Assembly: GCA_021813585.1 (NCBI GenBank)
Contig: JAKAJV010000111.1
Coordinates: 1 to 53,057 of the forward strand
DNA from: Bacteroidota bacterium
GTDB taxonomy: Bacteria; Bacteroidota; Ignavibacteria; Ignavibacteriales; Ignavibacteriaceae
Direction: 5' to 3'
Length of the DNA stretch: 53,057 bases
Shown: one piece after another, positions 35,905-44,105 of the stretch
How positions within the stretch are numbered: the first letter of the stretch is position 1
Layout of the letters: every line of letters starts with the position of its first letter
Position numbers and translations under genes: made by a program
The notes under the pieces: model-generated
The model's input: the letters and a program-made list of their open reading frames with translations, nothing else
Told to the model about the DNA's origin: nothing
Database searches by the model: none

Positions 35905-37152
35905 ATGCAAAAGAGGAGAGTGGTAGTTACCGGGCTTGGTGCCGTTACTCCTATTGGAATAGGCGTTAAGGAACTCTGGGACGGTTTGATAAGCGGTAAG
36001 AACGGAGTAGCTCCTATAACTAAGTTCGATGCTTCGGATTATGATACGAAAATTGCCGCTGAAGTAAAAAACTTTGACCCGGAAAAGTTCTTCGATAAGA
36101 AAGCGGTTAAAAGACTCGATCCATTCTCCCAGTATGCTATGGTTTCCGCCGATGAAGCCATTATTGATGCGGGAATTAATACCGACAAGGTTAATAAAGA
36201 AAAATTCGGAGTTATTTTCGGCAGCGGCATTGGCGGTATGGTTACCAACCAGCAGCAGCATTTCAATTATTTTGAATCCAAGAGCCCGCATGTTATCAGC
36301 CCGTTCTTTGTTACCATGATGATCTCGGACATTGCGGCCGGGCAAATTTCAATTAAGCACGGACTGAAAGGACCTAACTACGCAACAACCTCGGCATGCG
36401 CTACTTCGTCTCATGCAATTGCAGATGCTTTTATTTTAATACAAAGGGGCAGCGCCGATTTAATGATTTGCGGCGGCTCAGAGGCTGCTATTACGGAAAT
36501 GGCCATTGGCGGCTTTAATGCAATGAAAGCTCTGTCTAGGTGGAACGACAGGTACCTGGAGGCTTCCAGACCTTTCGATAAGGACCGTAACGGCTTTGTT
36601 ATGGGAGAAGGCGCAGGCGCAATTCTGCTGGAAGAATACGAGCATGCTGTTAGCCGCGGTGCAAAAATTTATTGTGAAATATCCGGCATAGGCTTAACGG
36701 GAGACGCATATCATATTACCGCTCCTGCACCCGGCGGAGAAGGCGCTGTCCGCTCGATGAGCGAGGCAATAAGAGATGCAGAAATCTCCTTGAACGATGT
36801 GGACTATATTAATGCGCACGGCACTTCCACTCCTTATAACGATGTGAATGAAACTAATGCGATTAAATCGGTATTTAAAGAACATGCATATAAAATGCTG
36901 GTAAGCTCAACCAAGTCGATGACCGGTCATCTTTTAGGGGCCGCAGGCGGAGTGGAAGCGATAGCTACGATACTTGCCGTAAAAAACAATATCGTTCCTC
37001 CTACAATTAATCTTACCAATCCCGACCCTGAATGCGACCTTAATTACAGCCCGATGACGGCGACGAAAAAGGAGATTAAATGTGCAATAAGCAATACGTT
37101 TGGATTCGGCGGCCATAATGCGTCTTTGTTGTTCAAGAAATTTGAGGATTGA
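35905..37152 (+). CDS. fabF: 3-oxoacyl-ACP synthase II
   Basis: This enzyme elongates acyl-ACP with malonyl-ACP. The 415-residue protein has Cys165 (TSACATSSHA), and the two histidines in NAHGTSTPYND and GHLLGAAGGVE. The ATG at 35905 has GGAG six bases upstream; a TTG four codons earlier overlaps that site and is less likely. It ends within the ribonuclease III start region. Confidence 0.95.
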   Translation: MQKRRVVVTGLGAVTPIGIGVKELWDGLISGKNGVAPITKFDASDYDTKIAAEVKNFDPEKFFDKKAVKRLDPFSQYAMVSADEAIIDAGINTDKVNKEKFGVIFGSGIGGMVTNQQQHFNYFESKSPHVISPFFVTMMISDIAAGQISIKHGLKGPNYATTSACATSSHAIADAFILIQRGSADLMICGGSEAAITEMAIGGFNAMKALSRWNDRYLEASRPFDKDRNGFVMGEGAGAILLEEYEHAVSRGAKIYCEISGIGLTGDAYHITAPAPGGEGAVRSMSEAIRDAEISLNDVDYINAHGTSTPYNDVNETNAIKSVFKEHAYKMLVSSTKSMTGHLLGAAGGVEAIATILAVKNNIVPPTINLTNPDPECDLNYSPMTATKKEIKCAISNTFGFGGHNASLLFKKFED

Positions 37153-37937
37153 CCTTGGGTAAATTTTTAACCTGGCTTATCGAAAGAATAAAGCAAAGGG
37201 AAGAAAGAAATAAGTCAAAATATATTTCGCGCCTTCTAACTCCGCAAAAATTCGCAGAACTGGAAAAGTTAATCGGGTGCAGCATAAAAAACCGTTCGTA
37301 CTATATACAAGCTCTAATGCACCGCTCTTTTTTAGAGCAGCATTCCGACTACGATGTTTCAAACGAAAGGCTGGAGTTCTTGGGCGATTCGGTTCTTGGC
37401 CTAGCCGTAGCCGAATTCCTTTTTGAAAATTTTCCTGAAAAGGATGAAGGCTTTCTTACAAAGGTGCGTGCAAAATTGGTTAACCGCCTGGCATTGGCCG
37501 AGGCAGCAGAGCAGATAAATCTTGCGGCCTTTCTGCTGGTAAGTAAGAATCTGTCGAATAACTTTGAAAACGGATCCAGGACTGTTCTGGCCGATGCGCT
37601 AGAAGCATTGATTGGAGCCGTCTATCTGGATAACGGACTAGACGCTGCTAAAGAATTTATAGAAAGAATTCTGATAGAGCCTAACTCTAAAACAGGTGTT
37701 TATTTGATAGATGAGAATTTCAAAAGTCAGCTATTGGAACGCGCGCAGGCCAGCCATATGGAGAATCCTATATATACGGTGGTAAAGGAGGAAGGCCCGC
37801 AGCACAACAGAATTTTTACAATTAAAGTTACAATAGACGGACTTGAATACGGCAGGGGAAAAGGGAAGAACAAGAAATCGGCGGAACAAAGCGCTGCAAA
37901 GGATGCTCTGCAGCTGCTAGAAGACAAACCGGCGTAA
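37149..37937 (+). CDS. rnc: Ribonuclease III
   Basis: This endonuclease cleaves double-stranded RNA such as rRNA precursors. The 262-residue protein has the signature NERLEFLGDSVLGLAVAEFLF (read in two parts), EALIGAVYLD and a C-terminal dsRNA-binding domain (GKGKNKKSAEQSAAKDAL). Starts are TTG codons only: 37149, overlapping fabF by four bases, or 37155. No ATG is available before the conserved core, so a weak start may keep levels low. Confidence 0.93.
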   Translation: MTLGKFLTWLIERIKQREERNKSKYISRLLTPQKFAELEKLIGCSIKNRSYYIQALMHRSFLEQHSDYDVSNERLEFLGDSVLGLAVAEFLFENFPEKDEGFLTKVRAKLVNRLALAEAAEQINLAAFLLVSKNLSNNFENGSRTVLADALEALIGAVYLDNGLDAAKEFIERILIEPNSKTGVYLIDENFKSQLLERAQASHMENPIYTVVKEEGPQHNRIFTIKVTIDGLEYGRGKGKNKKSAEQSAAKDALQLLEDKPA

Positions 37938-38320
37938 AGTATTTCTTAACTGCTTAGAAAAATTATTGGCAGGTATTTCCAATCTGTACATTTACCCCGC
38001 TTAATATTGCATAAATTATTTTTCGGGGGATGTGCGGCAAAAAAGTTACAAATAATTCTTGAATAGCCCCGCCATTTATGGCGGGGATTAAATATGCATA
38101 AAAATATAGGGGCTTTAGCCCATACAAGAGAATTTTATGGGCTAAAGCCCAGGATAATTGGAGGACTCATTATCCCCGCCATAAATGGCGGGGCAATTAC
38201 ATAACCTCAATAACATTTTTGTCGCACACCTCTTTTAGGGAATATCATTTTTTAGGTGCAAAAGTTTACTTATTTTTAACCATTACATTTTTAATTTTTA
38301 CCGGAGACGACAAAGGTTTT
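37938..38320. other. Spacer with hairpin repeat and gcvP leader
   Basis: There is no gene in these 383 bases. It contains the triple-hairpin repeat at 38067-38193 and then an AT-rich leader to the gcvP ATG. A frame open from TTG 38219 runs into gcvP but encodes a non-conserved extension. Confidence 0.6.
38067..38193. repeat. Symmetric triple-hairpin repeat
   Basis: Two palindromes with arms CCCCGCCAT/ATGGCGGGG (38067-38086, spacer TT; 38174-38193, spacer AA) flank a central inverted repeat, GGGCTTTAGCCCATA (38110-38124) against TATGGGCTAAAGCCC (38136-38150). The whole 127-bp unit is close to a mirror of itself and has no coding frame. Confidence 0.8.
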
Positions 38321-41224
38321 ATGGAAATTTTAAATCACCCGGATCAATTTGTAAACAGGCACGTTGGTCCCAATTCAGATGAAGTTAAAGAAATGCTTCA
38401 AGTAATTGGAGCCGGTTCATTAGATAAACTAATTGACGAGACCATCCCTGCCGGCATTAGGCTTAGCGAAGAGTTAAAGCTTGATTCGCCCGTAAGCGAA
38501 TACTGTTTTAATAATATTTTGAAAAGCATAGCTGCAAAGAATAAAGTATTCAAGTCGTATATTGGTATGGGCTACCACCCGGCAATAATGCCGCCAGTAA
38601 TACAGCGTAACATACTTGAGAACCCGGGCTGGTATACCCAATACACACCTTACCAGGCGGAAATATCGCAAGGCAGACTGGAAGCTTTGATAAATTTTCA
38701 AACGGCAGTAATTGATTTAACCGGGCTGCCGATAGCCAATGCCTCATTGCTTGATGAAGGTACAGCCGCCGCCGAAGCGATGTCGATGTTCTATTCGATG
38801 AGAAAAGGCTCAAGATTAAAAGCGAATAAATTTTTTGTATCGAATGAATGCTACCCGCAGACGATTGATGTACTTAAAACAAGAGCAAACCCGCTTGGAA
38901 TTGAGCTGTTGATTGGTGAGTATAATAATATAAATTTTAACGAAGATATTTTTGGGATACTGCTTCAATATCCTACCAATAGCGGGGAAGTGTATGATTA
39001 TAAAGGCTTGATTGAAACAGCGAACAAAAATGATGTGTATACGGTTGTTGCATCGGATTTGTTAAGCTTAACGCTGCTTACTCCACCGGGAGAATTCGGA
39101 GCGCACGCAGTGGTAGGCAGCTCGCAAAGGTTCGGTATTCCGATGGGATACGGCGGCCCGCATGCGGCTTTCTTTGCAACCAGGGAAGAATACAAGAGAC
39201 AGATCCCGGGAAGAATTATCGGCTTATCGATTGATGCAAACGGCAATCCCGCTTACAGAATGGCTCTGCAGACAAGAGAGCAGCACATAAGACGGGAAAA
39301 GGCTACAAGCAATATTTGCACGTCTCAGGTGCTGCTCGCTGTACTTGCAGGCATGTATGCAGTCTATCATGGCCCCAAAAAGCTTAAAGAGATTTCTGCA
39401 AGGATTCATCAACTAACTTCGGTTGTTGATTTCTACATTAAGAAGTACGGATATAAGCAGGTGAATAAAAATTATTTTGATACTCTGAAGATTGAATTTG
39501 ACGGAACCGGTAAGGAGAAATTAGATCGGATTAGGAAAGAAGCGCTTAACAGGGAAATAAATTTCAGGTATTTTGATGACGGCTCAATCGGCATTTCGTT
39601 AAATGAAGTAACCGGTCTTGACGATGCGTTCGAAATAATTTCTATCTTTGCAGCATGCTCGGGTAATACAGCCGTGAAGGATGAAATAATAAAATATGCC
39701 GGAACGGTTCAAGTTAATCTATCCGGTGCATTCTTACGGAAGAGTTTGTATTTACAACAGCCAGTATTCAACCGCTACCATTCCGAGACTGAAATGTTAA
39801 GATATATGAAGAGTCTTGAGAACAAGGATCTTTCACTCACTCACTCTATGATACCTTTAGGTTCTTGCACGATGAAACTTAATGCAACCACCGAGATGCT
39901 AGGAGTAACGTGGCCTGAATTCGGGAATCTTCATCCGTTCGCTCCTTTGGAACAGGCAGCGGGATATGCCGAACTGTTCGAGGGACTTGAAAAAGATTTG
40001 TCTGAGATTACCGGTTTCTCGGCGGTTTCTCTCCAGCCGAATTCCGGAGCGCAGGGAGAATTTACGGGACTTATGGTTATCCGCCAATATCATTTAAGCA
40101 GGGGAGAAAGGCATCGGAATGTTGTTTTAATCCCGTCTTCTGCACACGGCACTAACCCTGCGAGCGCTGTAATGGCGGGCATGAAGGTAGTAGTGGTAAA
40201 TTGCGATGCGAGCGGCAACGTTGAGCTTGAAGATTTGAAAAAGAAAGCAGAGCAAAATAAAGAAACGCTTGCAGGATTGATGATAACTTATCCTTCAACC
40301 CACGGCGTGTTCGAAGAGAACATAAGAGAAATTTGCAAAGTCATTCATGAAAATAACGGTCTGGTTTATATGGACGGCGCAAACATGAACGCGCAGGTGG
40401 GGCTTACCAGTCCAGCTAAAATAGGCGCCGATGTCTGTCATCTTAACTTGCATAAGACTTTCTGCATCCCTCACGGCGGAGGCGGACCGGGCATGGGTCC
40501 AATCGGAGTTGCTTCGCACCTCGTTCCTTTTTTACCGGACCACGCCGTAATAAAACAAGGTAACGAGAAAGGAATTACTGCGGTTGCTTCTGCACCGTGG
40601 GGCAGCCCGAGTATTTTGGTCATCTCTTACGCTTATATAAAAATGATGGGCACCGAAGGATTAAAATACGCAACAGCAATTTCTATATTGAATGCAAACT
40701 ATATCAAATCCAAGCTGGAGAAATATTACAAGGTTTTATATACCGGCAAGATGGGCAGGGTAGGACACGAATTGATATTCGATATGAGGAGTTTTAAAAC
40801 AAGCGCCCAGGTTGAAGTGGAAGACATTGCAAAAAGATTAATGGATTACGGGTTCCATGCGCCTACCGTTTCATTCCCGGTGGCCGGCACCTTAATGGTA
40901 GAACCTACCGAAAGCGAGTCTAAAGTAGAGCTTGACCGGTTTTGCGATGCGATGATTTCAATCTACAACGAAATTAAGGATATTGAAAACGGCTTATCCG
41001 ATATTAACGACAATGTATTGAAGAATGCGCCGCATACGGCATTCAGTGTAATTACCGACGAATGGAAACATAAATACTCGCGCGAGAAAGCCGCCTATCC
41101 GGTTGAGTGGACCAGAAAAAATAAATTCTGGCCGAGTGTCGGAAGGATTAATAACGCATACGGCGATAGAAACCTTGTCTGCAGCTGCAGCCCGGTTTCA
41201 GATTATATGGAAGAACCGGCTTAG
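38321..41224 (+). CDS. gcvP: Glycine dehydrogenase (decarboxylating), single-chain P-protein
   Basis: This PLP enzyme decarboxylates glycine and passes the aminomethyl group to GcvH in the glycine cleavage system. The 967-residue length shows the fused (not GcvPA/PB) form. The PLP lysine is Lys712 in [19 protein letters not shown]. The N-terminus [14 protein letters not shown] and the [18 protein letters not shown] segment are conserved. I start at ATG 38321 (AAAGG four bases upstream). GcvT and GcvH are not in the window. Confidence 0.95.
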   Translation: MEILNHPDQFVNRHVGPNSDEVKEMLQVIGAGSLDKLIDETIPAGIRLSEELKLDSPVSEYCFNNILKSIAAKNKVFKSYIGMGYHPAIMPPVIQRNILENPGWYTQYTPYQAEISQGRLEALINFQTAVIDLTGLPIANASLLDEGTAAAEAMSMFYSMRKGSRLKANKFFVSNECYPQTIDVLKTRANPLGIELLIGEYNNINFNEDIFGILLQYPTNSGEVYDYKGLIETANKNDVYTVVASDLLSLTLLTPPGEFGAHAVVGSSQRFGIPMGYGGPHAAFFATREEYKRQIPGRIIGLSIDANGNPAYRMALQTREQHIRREKATSNICTSQVLLAVLAGMYAVYHGPKKLKEISARIHQLTSVVDFYIKKYGYKQVNKNYFDTLKIEFDGTGKEKLDRIRKEALNREINFRYFDDGSIGISLNEVTGLDDAFEIISIFAACSGNTAVKDEIIKYAGTVQVNLSGAFLRKSLYLQQPVFNRYHSETEMLRYMKSLENKDLSLTHSMIPLGSCTMKLNATTEMLGVTWPEFGNLHPFAPLEQAAGYAELFEGLEKDLSEITGFSAVSLQPNSGAQGEFTGLMVIRQYHLSRGERHRNVVLIPSSAHGTNPASAVMAGMKVVVVNCDASGNVELEDLKKKAEQNKETLAGLMITYPSTHGVFEENIREICKVIHENNGLVYMDGANMNAQVGLTSPAKIGADVCHLNLHKTFCIPHGGGGPGMGPIGVASHLVPFLPDHAVIKQGNEKGITAVASAPWGSPSILVISYAYIKMMGTEGLKYATAISILNANYIKSKLEKYYKVLYTGKMGRVGHELIFDMRSFKTSAQVEVEDIAKRLMDYGFHAPTVSFPVAGTLMVEPTESESKVELDRFCDAMISIYNEIKDIENGLSDINDNVLKNAPHTAFSVITDEWKHKYSREKAAYPVEWTRKNKFWPSVGRINNAYGDRNLVCSCSPVSDYMEEPA

Positions 41225-41236
41225 TAATTTTTTTAA

Positions 41237-41286
41237 AAGCGGCAGAACTTAAGGTTGTTAACAACTTCTGCCGCGTTTTATTTTTT
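41237..41286 (+). terminator. Intrinsic terminator of gcvP
   Basis: The arms GCGGCAGAA (41239-41247) and TTCTGCCGC (41266-41274) enclose an internal palindrome GTTGTTAACAAC, followed by GTTTTATTTTTT. Confidence 0.85.
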
Positions 41287-41314
41287 AGCAACTTTTTATT
41301 ACCGGAGAAAAATA

Positions 41315-42661
41315 CTGACGAGTATTAAATTAAAAATAAATATTTTACTAATATTCTTTTTCGCCAATCTACCGTCAGCATTATTTCCGCAGGTAAGCGA
41401 CACATTGTTTTTCTCAGGGGAATATTCCGTCAAAGTTGATTCCATTAAGATTGAGGGAAATGCAGTTACAAAACCGGATGTTATCCTAAGAGAACTTACA
41501 TTTGGACCCGGTGATTTTGTAACTCCCAAAATCATCAGCTACAATGTGGATCGTGTATACAGCCTGGGAATTTTTACTCGAGTTAATTTAATACCCTACC
41601 GGTATAATAAAACAAACATCGTTCTTATTAAAGTAGAAGAAAGCTGGTACATTTATCCTCTTCCTTTTGTTGAGTTCCAGGACAGGGATTGGAAAAAAAT
41701 ATCTTACGGATTAAATATTCTTGTAAGAAATTTCCGAGGTGAAAACGAGACTGTAAGAGCTACAGCTGCGCTGGGGTACGATCCGAAGCTGATGCTATAT
41801 TATGATCATCCTTATTTTATTCGTAGTCAAAGCATCTATTTCACGGCCGGACTGAATTATCAAAATGCAAAAAACAAAAGCTCTCTTGCCAATCAGTTAT
41901 ACGGCGGAGACTTTAATCAAAAGTTTATTACCGGCTCGGTTGACCTGGGTAAAAGATTCGGCTTGTTTAACAAACTTGATTTGTACGTGGGTTACAACTA
42001 TGTGGAAAGCCCGGTTTATATTAAAGGAATATCCGCATCCGACGGGAGGATAGACCGCCAGTTTTCGCTTGGCGCAAGCTACCAGTTCGATACAAGAGAC
42101 CTTGCTCAGTTCCCCGGCACGGGTACATACCTTTATGCCAATTTACAGCTTAACGGTTTCGGAATGAATAATATAAGCTATCAAATTGCTAATTTGGATA
42201 TTAGAAAATATTTTACGTTATGGAATAGCCTCATTTCAAAATTTAGATTTGCTACTAGAATGACGTTCGGCAGGCTTGTTCCGTACTACGACTTTTCCTA
42301 CTTCGGATATAACGAAAGGATAAGAGGATATTTTACGCATGAGATGGAAGGCAATAATTCTTACTTCGGTTCGGCTGAATTAAATTATCCGATAATAAAA
42401 GACTTAAACATCAGCTTTGATTTCCTGCCGGTAATTCCCCGGTCTTTGCTTACTTACCGGTTTGCAATGTATGTTGAGCTTTTTACCGATACCGGAGTAA
42501 CTACTTTGTGGGGGCAGCCGTTAAGCATAAAAAATTTTAATACTGGATACGGCACCGGAATAGTTTTCTTAATACTTCCGTACAGCCAGCTTAGGACAGA
42601 GATTGCTTTTAATGAGTTTGGACAGTCACAATTTATATTAGGACTTGGAACATCATTCTAA
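41315..42661 (+). CDS. Outer-membrane BamA/TamA-like protein (POTRA plus surface-antigen beta-barrel)
   Basis: About 448 residues follow the presumed start. A signal peptide (KLKINILLIFFFANLPSALFPQ) precedes one POTRA domain (SVKVDSIKIEGNAVTKPDVILRELTF) and a 16-strand-type barrel of the Bac_surface_Ag family that ends in a terminal Phe (FILGLGTSF). It is shorter than BamA and has a single POTRA, like patatin-linked or TamA-type accessory barrels. No ATG/GTG precedes the signal peptide. The best start is a CTG at 41315 with GGAG seven bases upstream; a TTG at 41255 would lie inside the gcvP terminator. Confidence 0.78.
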   Translation: MTSIKLKINILLIFFFANLPSALFPQVSDTLFFSGEYSVKVDSIKIEGNAVTKPDVILRELTFGPGDFVTPKIISYNVDRVYSLGIFTRVNLIPYRYNKTNIVLIKVEESWYIYPLPFVEFQDRDWKKISYGLNILVRNFRGENETVRATAALGYDPKLMLYYDHPYFIRSQSIYFTAGLNYQNAKNKSSLANQLYGGDFNQKFITGSVDLGKRFGLFNKLDLYVGYNYVESPVYIKGISASDGRIDRQFSLGASYQFDTRDLAQFPGTGTYLYANLQLNGFGMNNISYQIANLDIRKYFTLWNSLISKFRFATRMTFGRLVPYYDFSYFGYNERIRGYFTHEMEGNNSYFGSAELNYPIIKDLNISFDFLPVIPRSLLTYRFAMYVELFTDTGVTTLWGQPLSIKNFNTGYGTGIVFLILPYSQLRTEIAFNEFGQSQFILGLGTSF

Positions 42662-43340
42662 CATAGAATTATATTATGCTCAACCGCAAAACTGCGGGGC
42701 AGAGGAATTATTCATCGAGGGAGAGGAGTGCCGGCATATTGTTAAGGTAATGCGGCATTCCAAGCATGATGAATTATTTGTAACGAACGGCCAGGGAAAG
42801 ATTTTCCGGAGCGAAATAGGAAAAATTTCGGATGAGAAAATTACTGCCGGTATTAAAAAAACTTACCATTATAAAAATGAATTTTCGAACATCACGTTCT
42901 GTATTCCTAAACTAAAGAATCCGGAAAGGTTTGAATTTGCGCTTGAGAAATGCACCGAGCTGGGGATTACAAAATTTATTGTCTTCAGCAGCCAAAGGAC
43001 AATTTCAAAGTCGGTAAAGATAGACCGCTGGAACAAGATTGTCCTATCGGCTATGAAGCAGTCTCTGCGCAGCTACTTGCCGGAAATAAAAATTGTCGAT
43101 TCGTTTGATGAGCTGGTAAGGAAGGATGCCGAAAGATTTGTTTTTGAGCAGAATGCCGAAAATAAATTTAACGGACTGCAGAATAATTTTTCATCTGAGT
43201 ATTATTTTATATTCGGTCCAGAAGGAGGATTATCTCCGGCTGAATTGGCTATTATCCCTAGAAACAGTCTGTACAAGCTTTCGGAAAACAGACTTAGATC
43301 GGAGACTGCTATAGTTAAGTGCGCTTCGAGGCTGGGGTAA
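42645..43340 (+). CDS. rsmE: 16S rRNA (uracil-1498 N3) methyltransferase
   Basis: This SPOUT-class methyltransferase modifies U1498 of 16S rRNA. The 231-residue protein has an N-terminal PUA-like part (CRHIVKVMR) and the knotted C-terminal motifs GPEGGLSPAEL and LRSETAIVKC. The likely start is TTG 42645, overlapping the upstream barrel gene by 17 bases; there is no nearby ATG in frame. Confidence 0.9.
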   Translation: MEHHSNIELYYAQPQNCGAEELFIEGEECRHIVKVMRHSKHDELFVTNGQGKIFRSEIGKISDEKITAGIKKTYHYKNEFSNITFCIPKLKNPERFEFALEKCTELGITKFIVFSSQRTISKSVKIDRWNKIVLSAMKQSLRSYLPEIKIVDSFDELVRKDAERFVFEQNAENKFNGLQNNFSSEYYFIFGPEGGLSPAELAIIPRNSLYKLSENRLRSETAIVKCASRLG

Positions 43341-43437
43341 GTTCAAGATCAAGTTTAAGTTCAAGTTCAAGTTTAAGTTCAAGAGAATAACACTTCAAAT
43401 CTTTAGCCTTCTTGAACTTAAACTTGAACTTGATCTT
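43341..43437. repeat. Long inverted repeat of AAGTTC/AAGTTT hexamers
   Basis: The left arm (43345-43383) is built of AAGTTC and AAGTTT units after AAGATC, and the right arm (43411-43437) is its reverse complement minus one 12-base unit. A 27-base centre separates them. The right end runs into TTTTT, so it could also act as the rsmE terminator. Confidence 0.75.
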
Positions 43438-43440
43438 TTT

Positions 43441-43533
43441 GATGTTTCTTATAAAGCCGCTATTGAACTTGGAATGGTTTCCGGCGGTACCGTTGAGGTT
43501 AGAGTAGATATTTTAAAGTATGGAAACGGATGA
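43441..43533 (+). pseudogene. RlpA-type C-terminal fragment (double-psi beta-barrel)
   Basis: Thirty codons read DVSYKAAIELGMVSGGTVEV..., then RVDILKYGNG and TGA. This matches the last part of RlpA-like septal proteins (D-x-S-x-A-A-x-x-L-G-x-x-x-x-G). The rest of the gene is missing, cut at the edge of the hexamer inverted repeat. It has no start codon and is taken as a remnant. Confidence 0.55.
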
Positions 43534-43575
43534 TTATATGTCTATATAACTAAGCTCAGGAAAATTAAATGCCCT

Positions 43576-43731
43576 CTAGTGCATTTCGGTTTTAGCATTC
43601 CTAACCAAATTAAAGACAAGCAATATTACCGCAATTATTAATATTATGTGTAATATGCCTCCGGCCGAGATTTTCAAAATAACTCCCGCAAGCCAAAGTA
43701 AAAATAATAATGAGATGATTGCCCAGAGCAT
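43576..43731 (-). CDS. Small lmo0937/DUF5670-like membrane protein
   Basis: This 51-residue protein begins MLWAIISLLFLLWLAG and has two hydrophobic helices with a glycine-rich turn (ISAGGILHI) and a short charged tail. The layout is that of the lmo0937 (DUF5670) family of stress-linked small membrane proteins. AAGGA lies six bases before the ATG at 43731. The length, start signal and family pattern argue that it is a real gene. Confidence 0.75.
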   Translation of the reverse strand: MLWAIISLLFLLWLAGVILKISAGGILHIILIIAVILLVFNLVRNAKTEMH

Positions 43732-44048
43732 ATCAATTCCTTGTTAAGAAAAATTTCGGTAAGAAATTTAGGATAATTTTTATTGCTAATAGTGCACAGT
43801 ATCACAAAAGTAAAATCATTTTATATCATGGTGCGGCAAGCCGCAATTCAAAATTAAAAATGAAAAATTAAAAATTGAAGACACTTAAAATATCTTGACA
43901 TAAAAAATCCCGAAGGGATCACAATGTGACAAAGATTTAAGCGGCAATATCATGGTGCTAATCCTCAACTTGTCTGCTTCATCCTTATATTGAAATGAGT
44001 GGAAGAAAATTTCTGCCGATGAATTTTGCACCGGTTCAGATCATATTT
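43732..44048. other. Gene-free AT-rich spacer
   Basis: I see no gene here. There is a purine-rich AT repeat (about 43848-43878, AAAATTAAAAATG units) and a small ATCCC/GGGAT hairpin at 43907-43919 with T-run on the minus strand. Confidence 0.45.
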
Positions 44049-44084
44049 AAAAAAAGAAAGCCTTTAGGTTTTACTAAAGGCTTT
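44049..44084 (-). terminator. Intrinsic terminator of the TonB-dependent receptor
   Basis: On the minus strand AAAGCCTTTAG and CTAAAGGCTTT form the stem with a 6-base loop, followed by CTTTTTTTAAA. It lies 21 bases after the receptor stop. Confidence 0.88.
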
Positions 44085-44105
44085 CGATTAAGAGTCTGTT
44101 GTTTA

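Noticed and set aside
37938-38320. Glycine riboswitch upstream of gcvP
   Set aside because: The structure there is a symmetric palindromic repeat; I could not find the conserved glycine aptamer core.
43126-43314. 62-codon frame inside rsmE
   Set aside because: It is an out-of-frame shadow of the conserved methyltransferase.
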